64,000 nt of DNA, taken from positions 1 through 64,000 of the forward strand of contig CAZQQL010000003.1 of NCBI GenBank assembly GCA_964595455.1, read 5' to 3'. The translations under genes were made by a program, and so were the position numbers. The DNA comes from DAOUEG01 sp964595455 (GTDB taxonomy: Bacteria; Chloroflexota; Dehalococcoidia; Dehalococcoidales; RBG-16-60-22). Below, in pieces: positions 50,957 through 60,227 of this stretch; the stretch's first letter is position 1, and the number at the start of each line of letters is the position of its first letter. The notes beneath the pieces are model-generated. The model was given only the letters and a program-made list of their open reading frames with translations, had not been told where the DNA came from and ran no database searches.

Positions 50957-52246
50957 CTAATCAGACCTGAGGGCTTCTATAGGATCGAGGCGTGCCGCGT
51001 TCCAGGCCGGGTAGAACCCGAAGAACAAGCCGATGGCCACGGACACACCGACGGCCATGAAGACGACGTCTGCCGTAACCAGTGTCGGCATGACATCCAT
51101 GGCATTGATAAGATAGGATACCCCCCACCCGGCGGCGACGCCGATAATGCCGCCCGCCAGGGTCAGCAATGACGCTTCGATAAGAAACTGCACCCAGATG
51201 TCTGGTTCCTTGGCCCCGAGGGCTTTGCGGATGCCTATCTCACGGGTACGTTCCAGGACGGATACGAGCATGATGTTCATGACGCCGATGCCGCCGACGA
51301 GGAGGGATATGCCGGCGATGGCCCCGAGCAGCAGGTTCATGGTAGCGGATGTTTCCTCGAAGGCCTCGATGATATCGTTCATGGAGGTGATACTGAAGTC
51401 GTCATCATCGGTGTCCATAAGGCCGTGGCGGTCACGGAGCAGGGTGGTGACATCATCGACGACCTGGTCAGAGTACTTTTCGTCCGTGGTTTTCAGGCTG
51501 ATACTACTGACAATAAGTTCGCCCTGCGCCGTCTTCGTCTTGGAAAAGGTCTGCTGGAGAGTTTTCAATGGAATATAGACGAAAGAATCCATGAAGCTGA
51601 CCTCTTCACCCGTGGGCTCGAGGACGCCGATCACGGTGAAGACTATTGTACCTATCCTGATGTTCTGACCGACGGCCTGTTCTCCGACGAACAGCGTCTC
51701 AGCGACGTAGGCGCCGATGACCGCCACCCGGGCGCTCCTTTCGTTCTCGTCATCATTGAAGAATGAACCGATGGACATCTCGATGTCCTGTACTTCCGCA
51801 TAGGAAGGGGTCGCGCCGGTGATAGAAGCGTACATGTCCGTGCCGCTGAAAATCACCTGCTGGCTGGTGGAAGAGGAACAGGCGACCGCGGCGATATTAT
51901 CCACTTCCTCCTCGATGGCGTCCGCGTCTTCCTGGGTGAGGCCGGTGGAGATATTGGAGAAACTTGTCCTGGTCATTGACGTGTACGTGCCGCCGGGGCC
52001 GAACGCGGTCACCGACCGGCCCATCCCGCCGCTGCTGCTGATCGTTACCAGGTTCGATCCCATGCTTTGGATATTGTCCAGGATCTGCTGGGTGGTCCCT
52101 TTGCCCACGGACATCAGGGCGATCACCGCTCCGACACCGATGACGATGCCGAGAATGGTCAGGAAACTGCGCAGCTTGTGGGTGATAACGCCGGTCAGCG
52201 CCGAAGAAACGGGGTCCCAGAGTTTACCGAAAAAGCTTCTTTTCAT
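50957..52246 (-). CDS. ABC transporter permease, MacB/FtsX type
   Basis: The 429-residue protein has one N-terminal helix (LTGVITHKLRSFLTILGIVIGVGAVIALMS), a large periplasm-side MacB domain and three C-terminal helices (GGIGVMNIMLVSVLERTREIGIRKALGA is the diagnostic loop). With the ATPase and adaptor upstream it forms a tripartite exporter of peptides, lipids or drugs. The ATG overlaps the ATPase stop by 4 bp. Confidence 0.93.
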   Translation of the reverse strand: MKRSFFGKLWDPVSSALTGVITHKLRSFLTILGIVIGVGAVIALMSVGKGTTQQILDNIQSMGSNLVTISSSGGMGRSVTAFGPGGTYTSMTRTSFSNISTGLTQEDADAIEEEVDNIAAVACSSSTSQQVIFSGTDMYASITGATPSYAEVQDIEMSIGSFFNDDENERSARVAVIGAYVAETLFVGEQAVGQNIRIGTIVFTVIGVLEPTGEEVSFMDSFVYIPLKTLQQTFSKTKTAQGELIVSSISLKTTDEKYSDQVVDDVTTLLRDRHGLMDTDDDDFSITSMNDIIEAFEETSATMNLLLGAIAGISLLVGGIGVMNIMLVSVLERTREIGIRKALGAKEPDIWVQFLIEASLLTLAGGIIGVAAGWGVSYLINAMDVMPTLVTADVVFMAVGVSVAIGLFFGFYPAWNAARLDPIEALRSD

Positions 52247-52911
52247 GCTGCGTCCCCGGTGGAGACCTGGCCGTCTCTGATAAAGATGGTGCGCTGACAG
52301 TAAGCGGCAACGTCCGGGTCATGGGTGATCATGACCATCGTGATGTCCTGTTCGGCGTGTAGTTCCCGCAGGATGCGGATGACCTCAGCCCCGGACTTGC
52401 TGTCGAGGTTGCCGGTGGGTTCGTCGGCGAGGACGAGGGGCGGTTTCTTGACCAGCGCCCGCGCGATGGCGACGCGCTGCTGTTCGCCGCCGGACATCTC
52501 GGATGGCCGGTGATGGATACGGTCGGCCAGCCCGACCCGGGCGAGGGCTTCCGCCGCCCGGGTGTGGTCGATACCGCCGGAATAACGCATGCCCATCTCC
52601 ACATTGGCGATGGCGGAGAGACGGGAAAGCAGGTTGAAGTTCTGGAAGATGAACCCTATCTTGTTGGCACGGATGGCAGCGAGTTCCTTCTTGCTGAGGC
52701 GGCTGACTTCCGCCCCGTCCAGGACATAGCTGCCGGTGGTGGGCCGGTCCAAACATCCCAGCAGGTTGAGCATGGTGGATTTCCCGGACCCGGAGGGTCC
52801 CATGATGGCCACCAGTTCTCCCTTCTTTATTTCCAGGGTGATGCCGCGCAGGACGGGAAGTTCGCGTTTACCCATGGGGTACACTTTCGTGATGTCGTGC
52901 AACTGGATCAT
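52243..52911 (-). CDS. ABC transporter ATP-binding protein, MacB/LolD type
   Basis: The 222-residue ATPase has GPSGSGKST (Walker A), MSGGEQQRVAIARAL (signature) and LADEPTGNLDS (Walker B). The ATG at 52911 (MIQLHDITKVY) lies 4 bp after the adaptor stop. Genes are ordered adaptor, ATPase, permease, all coupled. Confidence 0.94.
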   Translation of the reverse strand: MIQLHDITKVYPMGKRELPVLRGITLEIKKGELVAIMGPSGSGKSTMLNLLGCLDRPTTGSYVLDGAEVSRLSKKELAAIRANKIGFIFQNFNLLSRLSAIANVEMGMRYSGGIDHTRAAEALARVGLADRIHHRPSEMSGGEQQRVAIARALVKKPPLVLADEPTGNLDSKSGAEVIRILRELHAEQDITMVMITHDPDVAAYCQRTIFIRDGQVSTGDAA

Positions 52912-52915
52912 ACGG

Positions 52916-54658
52916 TTATCGTCCTCCCATGAAGAACCCTCCGCCCATGGGGAACTGCATGCCGCCGGAACTGGTGATAGTGCCTTCAGGAACGACCACC
53001 GTTTCACCTTCGTTCAAGCCGCTCGTAACGGCAATCATGGCATAGTTGGTGGAGCCGGTGGTAACTTCACGCTGTTCGGTCTCCCCGGATGAGAGCTCGA
53101 CGGTGACGTAACTCTTACCGCCGGTCTTGGTTACGGCCGTATAGGGGACGAGAAGGACGTTGGTTTCGCTGGAAGTTATCAGGTTGACCGTTACGGACAT
53201 GCCTTCGCGCAGGTCGTACTCGGTATCCGTCGCAGCGCCGAACATCCCGCCGAAACCTCCGGACGGGAACTCGAAGCCTTCCGGCATCTCAAAGCTCATA
53301 TTGCCGCTGAACGGGAACCCTCCGGTCATGTTGCCGCTGGCCGGTCCCCCGAAGTTGAAATTCCCACCGGTGCGGTTCTCGCTGAAGGCGGGGAACTGGG
53401 AAGACATGTCATCGAGGGAGGAAAGCTCGACCCGGACCGTGTAGTTCACCACACCGGATGAAATGGTGGCGGTGGGTGAGATATGGGTCACGGTGGCGGG
53501 GTACGGGACGCCGGTGATGGCGTCCGCCATGACAGTAGCTCTCGTACCGACTTTAACACTGAGGATGTCGGTCTCGCTGACGAGGATGTCCGCCTCGAAC
53601 TTGTCAGGATCGGCTACCTGGACGGCAACGGTACCCTTGAGTACTTCATCACCGCCGGCAACATTGACGACGGTAACGAAGCCATCGAACGGCGCCGTGA
53701 GGACCGGGCTGAGACCGTTGGCCCTGTCCAGGTTGGCCTCGACTTCCTCTACCGCCTGTTGAGCGTCTTCAACGTTCAACTGAGCGTCCTTGACGGACTG
53801 TTCAGCCTGTACTACGTTGTACTCGGCGTCTTCGACGGCCGATTCAGCTTCTTGTACGGCCAGTTGTGCGTCTTCCAGGGCCATCAGCTTCTGCTCTATC
53901 AGCAACTGTTTTTGGGCGATATTCAGTGCAAGCTCTTCATCACCGGCATAACCGGTCAGGTTGATATCGGTCAGCAGATCATTCAAGTCTTCCAGACAAT
54001 CGTCGTACTCTTGCTGGGCGGCAGCAATCATCATTTCATATTTACCGATATCGTCAACCTGTATACCGGAGTATTTTTTGTTCAATACTTCTCGTGCGAA
54101 CTGCAGGGTAAACTCAGCGTTTTTTAACTGCTGGTGGACCTTATTGATTTCCGCGATCTTGTAGAGAGTAAGATTGGCGGATTGTACATCGAGTTCAGCC
54201 TGGCGTACCGCAAACTCCCGGGACGTGACGAGGCGCTGCGCTTCTACAACAGCGCTTTCTCTGGTTGTAACCAGGCGCTCGGCTTCATACAGGGAGGTTT
54301 CCCGCGCCGTCAGGTTCCGGTTGGCGGTTATCAGCGCCTTTTGCAGAGTGGCCAGCTCTTCGTTCCATTCGTCAGCGTCCAGCCTGACCAGTTCCTGCCC
54401 TTCCGTGACCGAATCTCCTTCTTCAACAAGAACTTCCGCGACGGTAGCTTCCTGGTAGAAAAGGTCCACGGCGACATCCTCCGTCCTGGCGAGCGCCAGG
54501 TTTCCGGCTGCCGAGATGGAGAGCGTCAGATCACCACGCTGCACGTCGGTAGTATAGGTGGATGCTTCCTCCGTATTTTCATCACCGGAACAGCCGATGA
54601 GCCCGGCTAACAGGGTACCGAGAATAAATAGCACCAGAAAAATCCTGAAAGTCCGCAT
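52916..54658 (-). CDS. Periplasmic adaptor subunit (MacA/HlyD-like), lipoprotein
   Basis: The 580-residue lipoprotein (lipobox IGCSG) has a lipoyl/biotinyl hairpin domain split by a long coiled coil (about residues 105-315, with repeats such as AQLAVQEAESAVEDAEYNV), a beta-barrel domain and a C-terminal MPD domain. An insertion at about 428-480 is rich in Gly, Phe, Met, Asn and Pro (GGNFNFGGP, GGFGGMFG), and a Gly/Met/Phe-rich tail ends the protein. A monoderm or atypical envelope would make this a membrane-anchored adaptor. Confidence 0.9.
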   Translation of the reverse strand: MRTFRIFLVLFILGTLLAGLIGCSGDENTEEASTYTTDVQRGDLTLSISAAGNLALARTEDVAVDLFYQEATVAEVLVEEGDSVTEGQELVRLDADEWNEELATLQKALITANRNLTARETSLYEAERLVTTRESAVVEAQRLVTSREFAVRQAELDVQSANLTLYKIAEINKVHQQLKNAEFTLQFAREVLNKKYSGIQVDDIGKYEMMIAAAQQEYDDCLEDLNDLLTDINLTGYAGDEELALNIAQKQLLIEQKLMALEDAQLAVQEAESAVEDAEYNVVQAEQSVKDAQLNVEDAQQAVEEVEANLDRANGLSPVLTAPFDGFVTVVNVAGGDEVLKGTVAVQVADPDKFEADILVSETDILSVKVGTRATVMADAITGVPYPATVTHISPTATISSGVVNYTVRVELSSLDDMSSQFPAFSENRTGGNFNFGGPASGNMTGGFPFSGNMSFEMPEGFEFPSGGFGGMFGAATDTEYDLREGMSVTVNLITSSETNVLLVPYTAVTKTGGKSYVTVELSSGETEQREVTTGSTNYAMIAVTSGLNEGETVVVPEGTITSSGGMQFPMGGGFFMGGR

Positions 54659-54738
54659 ACAAACTCCTCATGAACAACAGTGTGCTTGCCGAACCGGAAA
54701 ACCGGCTGATTTCCTAGGTATTCTACTAGAGGATTGTT

Positions 54739-54753
54739 GTGTAAATATTAACA
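54739..54753. promoter_or_regulatory. Candidate response-regulator box upstream of the efflux operon
   Basis: On the minus strand TGTTAATATTTACAC lies about 80-95 bp upstream of the adaptor ATG, after the histidine kinase stop. A related TGTTAAACAAATATTTACAT lies upstream of the response-regulator gene (56853-56872). Shared TGTTAA and ATATTTACA suggest a common binding protein. Confidence 0.4.
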
Positions 54754-54760
54754 GGCTCTG

Positions 54761-56125
54761 TTACATGGTACTTAACGGGACGGTAAAAGTAAAGGTTGTG
54801 CCCTGACCGGCAACGGATACAACGGAAATCTTGCCGCCGTGGGCTTCCACGAGGCGTTTGGTGATGGTCAGGCCGAGACCGCTGCCGCCGGTAGACCTGG
54901 TACGTGATTTATCTACCCGGTAGAACCGGTCGAAGATATGCGGCAGGTCTTCGGCCGGGATCCCTTCCCCGGTATCCGCTACCTGCAGTTCCATAGATTC
55001 ATGCTTTACGTCCGCCGTGACGGTGATCCGTCCGCCGGCGGGGGTATGTTCTACGGCGTTGTTGATAAGGTTGTTTAAAATCTGCCTCAGGCGGTACGGA
55101 TCGGCGTTCACACCGGGAAGCTCGTCGGGAAACTCCATCACGAGTGAGATACCGCGGTCGTTGGCTTTGGGCTGGATGCCCTGGATGGAATCAGAAACGA
55201 CTTCTTTCGCATCCACGGCGTCTACTACCAGTTTTAATGCTCCGGCGTCGGCCAGGCTCAATTCCTGAAGGTCGGCAACCAGGCGGGACAGCGTGTCGGT
55301 TTCCTCGGTGAGTGAGTGGATGGCGGCTTCATCCGGCTCCACGAGACCGTCGGCGATGGCTTCGAGATAGCCGCGCAGGTTGGTCAGCGGTGTCCTCAAT
55401 TCATGGGCGATATCGGCAACCATGAGGCGGCGCTGCTTTTCGGTGTTCTCGAGGTTCTCTGCCATGGCGTTGAAGGAAGCGGCGAGTTCACCCATCTCGG
55501 TCTGGTTATCACATTCCACACGGTGGGAAAGGTCTCCTTTCCCGAATTTACGGGCGGCAGTGGTCAGCGCCCGGACGGGAGCCAGGATCACACGTGAAAG
55601 AATACCGGTGACGAGTAAGGCGGCCACGACCGCCAGCAGACCTCCCCAGAAGAAGAAACGGAAGATGCCGTTGTAAGCGATCTGGAGAGCGGCCTGGTTG
55701 ATGTCGCTTTGCTCACCGATGATGTAAAGCGTCCCGACCGTCTGGCTTACCGGCCAGCCGGCAGCGGAGGTCTGGGCAACGGAAAGCGTTGTTGCGCTGC
55801 TTTCACCGCTATACGCGCTGCCGATTAGCTGGTTGTCCGAGTCAACGACGACGGTACCCTCGTTGTCAGTGATGATGATACGCCGTCCGTAGAGGTTGCC
55901 CATCTGCTCGACGAATGGTTGGACCGTATCCCAGGAACGGGCTATCTGGAAGACCCGGTTGAGTTCGATCTCGACACGGCGGTCCTGTACCGCCTGGAGC
56001 TGCTCTTCCACCCGGCTGAGTTCGCGGTGCGTGGTCCGATAAGCAAAAACGAAGGCGGTCCCAACGATGATGAGAATGATGATGGTAAAGGCCGCCAGCA
56101 GCCTGAAATACAGACTATGGAACAT
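54761..56125 (-). CDS. Sensor histidine kinase, BaeS/PhoR-like
   Basis: The 454-residue kinase has two membrane helices flanking an external sensor of about 125 residues, a HAMP domain (VRALTTAARKFGKGDLSHRV), the phospho-acceptor ADIAHELRTPLTNLRGY, and ATPase boxes NNLINNAVEH, ADTGEGIP and GGSGLGLTI. The ATG at 56125 overlaps the response regulator's stop by 11 bp, so the two are coupled. The linked efflux genes suggest it senses an envelope insult or toxic substrate. Confidence 0.94.
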   Translation of the reverse strand: MFHSLYFRLLAAFTIIILIIVGTAFVFAYRTTHRELSRVEEQLQAVQDRRVEIELNRVFQIARSWDTVQPFVEQMGNLYGRRIIITDNEGTVVVDSDNQLIGSAYSGESSATTLSVAQTSAAGWPVSQTVGTLYIIGEQSDINQAALQIAYNGIFRFFFWGGLLAVVAALLVTGILSRVILAPVRALTTAARKFGKGDLSHRVECDNQTEMGELAASFNAMAENLENTEKQRRLMVADIAHELRTPLTNLRGYLEAIADGLVEPDEAAIHSLTEETDTLSRLVADLQELSLADAGALKLVVDAVDAKEVVSDSIQGIQPKANDRGISLVMEFPDELPGVNADPYRLRQILNNLINNAVEHTPAGGRITVTADVKHESMELQVADTGEGIPAEDLPHIFDRFYRVDKSRTRSTGGSGLGLTITKRLVEAHGGKISVVSVAGQGTTFTFTVPLSTM

Positions 56126-56807
56126 TACTGCTTTCCAGGAGCTTGTAACCGGCTCCATAAATGGTCTTGATAAAACGCGGATGGCGCGGGTCCGGCTCCA
56201 GTTTCCGCCGTAGTTTCAGTATATGAACGTCGATCGTCCGGTCGAACCCGTCGAAGTCGAAACCCATGGCGTTTTCAATGATCTGGGCGCGGCTGAATAC
56301 CCGGCCGGGTTCCCTGACCAGGACGCCGAGTATCTTGAATTCGACCGGTGTAAGGTTGAGGGGCTTTCCTTCAAGGTAAGCTTCGTGTTTGAGAAAATCC
56401 ACGATGAGATCGCCGAATTCTACCCTGTCCGGGCCGCGTTCTCCCGGCATGCGGCGGAGGACGGCGCGGACGCGGGCGGCGAGTTCCCTCGGGCTGAACG
56501 GTTTGGTGACGTAATCATCGGCGCCGAGGTCCAGTCCCGTCAAACGGTCGTCGTCAGTGGAGAGAGCAGTGAGCATGATGATGGGGACGTCTGATTCATT
56601 CCGGAGCGTGCGGCAGATTTCGAGGCCGCTTATCCCCGGCAGCATGAGGTCCAGGACGATGAGGTCAGGGCGGATTTCCCGCGCTGTCTCAAGAGCTGAA
56701 GTGCCATCATAAGCGGTAGCAACCTTATATCCGTCCCTGGCGAGGTACATCTTGACCAGTTCGACTGTTTTGGCGTCATCATCGACGACGAGTATCTTCT
56801 TACTCAT
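56115..56807 (-). CDS. OmpR/PhoB-family response regulator
   Basis: The 230-residue regulator has an N-terminal receiver (VVDDDAKT, phospho-Asp in LIVLDLMLPG, TKPF) and a C-terminal winged helix (DRTIDVHILKLRRKLEP, IKTIYGAGYKL). The ATG at 56807 (MSKKILVV) is preferred. The gene starts a run of regulator, kinase, adaptor, ATPase, permease, so efflux control is likely. Confidence 0.95.
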   Translation of the reverse strand: MSKKILVVDDDAKTVELVKMYLARDGYKVATAYDGTSALETAREIRPDLIVLDLMLPGISGLEICRTLRNESDVPIIMLTALSTDDDRLTGLDLGADDYVTKPFSPRELAARVRAVLRRMPGERGPDRVEFGDLIVDFLKHEAYLEGKPLNLTPVEFKILGVLVREPGRVFSRAQIIENAMGFDFDGFDRTIDVHILKLRRKLEPDPRHPRFIKTIYGAGYKLLESSNVP

Positions 56808-56852
56808 TAAGGATTTACTCCCGGTTTCAGTGTACCAATAATACGGCATAAA

Positions 56853-56872
56853 TGTTAAACAAATATTTACAT
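56853..56872. promoter_or_regulatory. Candidate response-regulator box upstream of the regulator gene
   Basis: TGTTAAACAAATATTTACAT resembles the box at 54739-54753 upstream of the efflux operon, and TTTGTTTA is also found at 57443-57450 upstream of the DUF2680-like gene. It may mediate autoregulation. Confidence 0.4.
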
Positions 56873-56888
56873 GACCATATATGCGGAA

Positions 56889-56923
56889 ACGGGAGAGACG
56901 GCAAGTATCGATGTCTCTCCCGT
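56889..56923. other. Hairpin between the exported protein and response-regulator genes
   Basis: ACGGGAGAGAC (56889-56899) and GTCTCTCCCGT (56913-56923) form an 11-bp stem with a 13-base loop, 28 bases beyond the stop of the DUF2680-like gene. No T tract follows on either strand, so a terminator role is uncertain. Confidence 0.55.
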
Positions 56924-56950
56924 TCCATCCGGGGGGTCACCTGTTCCAGG

Positions 56951-57415
56951 TTATTGGACTGAGGCTACTTCATCATCCTGAAAGCACCAGCCCCGGTCCT
57001 GCATGCCGCCGAAGCCGTGGAACCTCTGACCAAATGGTCCTTTACCGGGATTGAACTGACCGGGTCCGAGATTAATGTCCGGCCGTGCTTCAAGCCATGC
57101 CTGGTACTCGTCCGCCTCCTCCTGGGTAATGACGCCGTTCTCGACAAGCTTGTCCAGTATCGCTGCGTGGCGTTCCGCCAGCATTTCCTTGCCGGCTTCC
57201 TGGTAGGCCGACTTCAGGGCTTCGGTGTCGAGCGCGGTACCGGTCTTTTCCTCGTAAATCGCTGCTGCTCTGTCGAGGATAGTGTCCGCCTGCGCCTGTT
57301 CTTCCGGCGGCGTTTCTTCATCCTGGGCGGCGACAATTGCCGTTCCGCCGAGTATGCCGCCGATCACCAGCACCAGGGCCAGGGCTGTCAGTGCCAGTTT
57401 TTTCCTTTTCGTCAT
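56951..57415 (-). CDS. Exported DUF2680-like protein
   Basis: The 154-residue protein has a signal peptide or N-terminal anchor (LALTALALVLVIGGILGGTAIVAAQ), an acidic linker, then a helical unit AERHAAILDKLVENGVITQEEADEYQAWLEARPD, a pattern found in DUF2680/YckD-like proteins, and a Gly/Phe-rich end. A strong AAGGAGG precedes the ATG. It lies just upstream of the regulator gene and may be part of the same stress response. Confidence 0.7.
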   Translation of the reverse strand: MTKRKKLALTALALVLVIGGILGGTAIVAAQDEETPPEEQAQADTILDRAAAIYEEKTGTALDTEALKSAYQEAGKEMLAERHAAILDKLVENGVITQEEADEYQAWLEARPDINLGPGQFNPGKGPFGQRFHGFGGMQDRGWCFQDDEVASVQ

Positions 57416-57512
57416 CTTTTCACCTCCTTCCGGTGAGACATTTGTTTACAGAATATCAGTGAACTATTAATTTCCGGTTAATGCCGATGCCAATAATTGA
57501 GAGATACGTCAC

Positions 57513-57541
57513 TTATTCATAGAAAATATGCGTAGTATAAT
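57513..57541 (+). promoter_or_regulatory. copA promoter
   Basis: A perfect TATAAT lies at 57536-57541 with a weak -35 (TTATTC, 57513-57518) 17 bp upstream. It overlaps an ATG at 57528, so translation more likely starts at the ATG at 57570 (GGAAAG upstream). Confidence 0.5.
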
Positions 57542-57569
57542 TACGATTGAATACGCGTGGAAAGCAGAA

Positions 57570-60227
57570 ATGGCACAAACGACCGGAAGAATGAAAAAGA
57601 CCAGCATCCAGGTCACGGGCATGACCTGCGCGTCCTGTGCAACGACCGTGGAAAAGGTTCTGCTGGGGACGTCCGGGGTAGAACGGGCCACTGTTAACCT
57701 GGCATCGGAGAAAGCCACCCTCGAATACGACCCTGACCTGGTGGACACCGGAAAATTGCGGGACATCATCATCGGTTCCGGTTACGGCGTTGCTACGCGT
57801 AAATCAATTTTCCCCATTGCCGGCATGACCTGCGCATCTTGCGCCAACCGGGTAGAAGCAGCCTTGAAGACCGTTCCCGGAGTTGTCTATGCCAGCGTGA
57901 ACCTGGCGTCAGAGAAGGCCACCATCGAATATGTGGACGGCACCACGGCGGAAGACCTGCGCCGGGCCGTGGAAGATGCGGGCTACCGGCTCGGGGAAGA
58001 GAGTGAGACCATTGAAGACGTGACGGCCGCTTCCGAGCGTGAAACACGCAAGCTGCGGGACCGGTTCATCTTCTCATTGGTTCTGGCCGCCGCTATCATG
58101 ATACTGATGTTCACGGCAGACTTTGCCGGCAAGCCGTGGGTGCTGCTGGCGCTTGCCACGCCGGTACAGTTCTGGGCTGGAGCGCGGTTTTATCGAGGGG
58201 CCTGGAGCGCGTTGCTCCACAAGACGGCGGACATGAATACGCTCATCGCCGTGGGCACCTCTGCGGCATACTTTTACAGCCTGACAGCGGTCGTCGCGCC
58301 CGGTCTGTTTACCTCCAGCGGACTGGATATCCACCTCTACTTCGATACCTCCGCTATGATCATTGCGCTTATTCTCCTGGGGCGCTACCTGGAAGCTAAA
58401 GCCAAGGGCCGGGCATCCAACGCTATCAAAAAGCTCATCGGCCTCCAACCCAGGACGGCGCTCGTGGAACGGGAAGGCGAAGACCAGCTTGTCCCGGTAG
58501 AGGATGTGCAAATTGGGGACCTGGTCCTCGTGCGCCCAGGGGAGAGGGTGCCGGTCGACGGTATTATCCGGGAAGGAAACCCGAGCCTGGATGAATCCAT
58601 GGTCACAGGAGAAAGCCTGCCGGTGGAAAAAGAGGCCGGGGACGAGGTCATCGGGGCGACGATTAATACAACCGGCAGTTTCCGGTTCGAAGCGACGAGG
58701 GTAGGCAGGAACACCACCCTGGCGCGGATCGTACGGCTGGTGGAAGAAGCACAGGGCAGCAAAGCGCCTATCCAGCGTCTGGCCGATGTCATCGCCGGAT
58801 ACTTCGTGCCTATCGTCATCGGGATATCTTTGATAACCTTCGTCATCTGGTATTTCCTGGGACCTTTTCCTTCGGTAACTTATGCCTTTCTTAATTTCAT
58901 TGCAGTGCTGGTCATCGCCTGCCCGTGCGCCCTCGGCCTCGCAACACCCACGGCCATCATGGTCGGTACGGGAAAAGGTGCGGAGATGGGCATACTTATC
59001 CGAAGCGCCGCCGCCCTGGAGCGTCTCTATCGTATCGATACCCTGATGCTGGACAAAACGGGCACGCTGACGGCGGGACGTCCGGAGGTGACGGACATCG
59101 TCCCGGCGGACTCGATGGGCCTGCTGGATCTGCTGGCGGTCGCGGCAGCGGTGGAACACGATTCAGAGCACCCGCTGGGGCAGGCCGTGGTAAGGTCAGC
59201 CGAAGAGCGCGGCGTCGATATATCGGATGCCGCCAACTTTACCTCATATCCCGGCCACGGCGCAGCAGCCACCGTCAACGGGAAGATTGTCTTCATGGGT
59301 AATCTTGCCCTGATGAACGATCGGGGTATCTCCATGGATGGCATGGTACAGCAGGCGGACATGTACCGTGAAAACGGCAAGACGGTGATGTTTGTAGCTT
59401 CAGAAGGTAAACTGCTGGGGATGCTGGCCCTGGCGGATACCATCAAGCCCGAAGCTCAAGAAGTAATCGGATTACTCAAGGAGCAGGGTATCAGCGTTGT
59501 GATGGTGACGGGCGATAACCGGCAGACCGCCGAGGCGATAGCGCGGCTGGCCGGGGTCGACAGGGTCCTGGCGGACGTCCTGCCGGAGAATAAATCGGCC
59601 GAAGTCAGGAAGCTCATGGACGAGGGGCACATCGTAGCTATGGTCGGAGACGGCATCAATGACGCTCCGGCGTTGGCGCAGGCGGACGTGGGCATCGCCA
59701 TCGGCACCGGAACGGACGTTGCCATGGAAACCGGCGATATAACACTCATCAGCGGGGAACTCACGGGCATCGCCAACGCCATCGCGCTCAGCCGGCGGAC
59801 CATCCGGACCATTAAGCAGAACCTGTTCTGGGCGTTCGGCTACAACACCATACTGATACCGATCGCCGCCGGGATACTTTACCTGGCGTTCCGTGAAGGC
59901 AATGTACCCTCCGGTTTAAATTTTATCCTGGGAGATTACGGATTTCTCAACCCCATCCTGGCCGCCGCCGCCATGGCGGCCAGTTCCGTGACTGTGGTCA
60001 CGAATTCGCTGCGACTCAAGAGGTTCATACCACCCGTCACAGCCGCTGCTCAACAGAGCGCGCAAGAAGGAGGTTCTGCAATGGCTATAGATCCCGTCTG
60101 CAAAATGACCGTCGAAGAAAAGACCGCCGCCGCGGTTTCCGAATATAAAGGGAAGAAATACTATTTCTGCGCGGTAGGCTGCAAGAAAGCCTTCGACCAG
60201 GATCCGGAAAAATATCTGAAGAACTAG
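57570..60227 (+). CDS. copA: Copper-translocating P1B-type ATPase with C-terminal YHS domain
   Basis: The 885-residue ATPase has two heavy-metal-associated domains with GMTCASC (about residues 17-23 and 85-91), eight membrane helices, the transport motif CPC (451-453), the phosphorylation site DKTGT (D495), SEHPLG and GDGINDAPALAQADVGIAIG. It exports Cu(I) from the cytosol. After the last helices a linker joins a YHS domain (about 838-885; DPVCKM, CAVGCKKAF). The YHS part also has its own ribosome site. The start at 57570 is inferred from the promoter; the frame extends to 57528. Confidence 0.93.
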   Translation: MAQTTGRMKKTSIQVTGMTCASCATTVEKVLLGTSGVERATVNLASEKATLEYDPDLVDTGKLRDIIIGSGYGVATRKSIFPIAGMTCASCANRVEAALKTVPGVVYASVNLASEKATIEYVDGTTAEDLRRAVEDAGYRLGEESETIEDVTAASERETRKLRDRFIFSLVLAAAIMILMFTADFAGKPWVLLALATPVQFWAGARFYRGAWSALLHKTADMNTLIAVGTSAAYFYSLTAVVAPGLFTSSGLDIHLYFDTSAMIIALILLGRYLEAKAKGRASNAIKKLIGLQPRTALVEREGEDQLVPVEDVQIGDLVLVRPGERVPVDGIIREGNPSLDESMVTGESLPVEKEAGDEVIGATINTTGSFRFEATRVGRNTTLARIVRLVEEAQGSKAPIQRLADVIAGYFVPIVIGISLITFVIWYFLGPFPSVTYAFLNFIAVLVIACPCALGLATPTAIMVGTGKGAEMGILIRSAAALERLYRIDTLMLDKTGTLTAGRPEVTDIVPADSMGLLDLLAVAAAVEHDSEHPLGQAVVRSAEERGVDISDAANFTSYPGHGAAATVNGKIVFMGNLALMNDRGISMDGMVQQADMYRENGKTVMFVASEGKLLGMLALADTIKPEAQEVIGLLKEQGISVVMVTGDNRQTAEAIARLAGVDRVLADVLPENKSAEVRKLMDEGHIVAMVGDGINDAPALAQADVGIAIGTGTDVAMETGDITLISGELTGIANAIALSRRTIRTIKQNLFWAFGYNTILIPIAAGILYLAFREGNVPSGLNFILGDYGFLNPILAAAAMAASSVTVVTNSLRLKRFIPPVTAAAQQSAQEGGSAMAIDPVCKMTVEEKTAAAVSEYKGKKYYFCAVGCKKAFDQDPEKYLKN
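60081..60227 (+). CDS. Internal start giving a free YHS-domain protein (candidate)
   Basis: AAGGAGG (60067-60073) lies 7 bases before an in-frame ATG at 60081 (MAIDPVCKM). This is one of the best ribosome sites in the window, yet it sits inside copA. Starting here gives a 48-residue protein with Cys of DPVC, the aromatic YYFCAVGC and a KAFDQDP end, the complete YHS metal-binding fold. E. coli copA is known to make a short copper chaperone by a different mechanism, so dual products have a precedent. Confidence 0.6.
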   Translation: MAIDPVCKMTVEEKTAAAVSEYKGKKYYFCAVGCKKAFDQDPEKYLKN

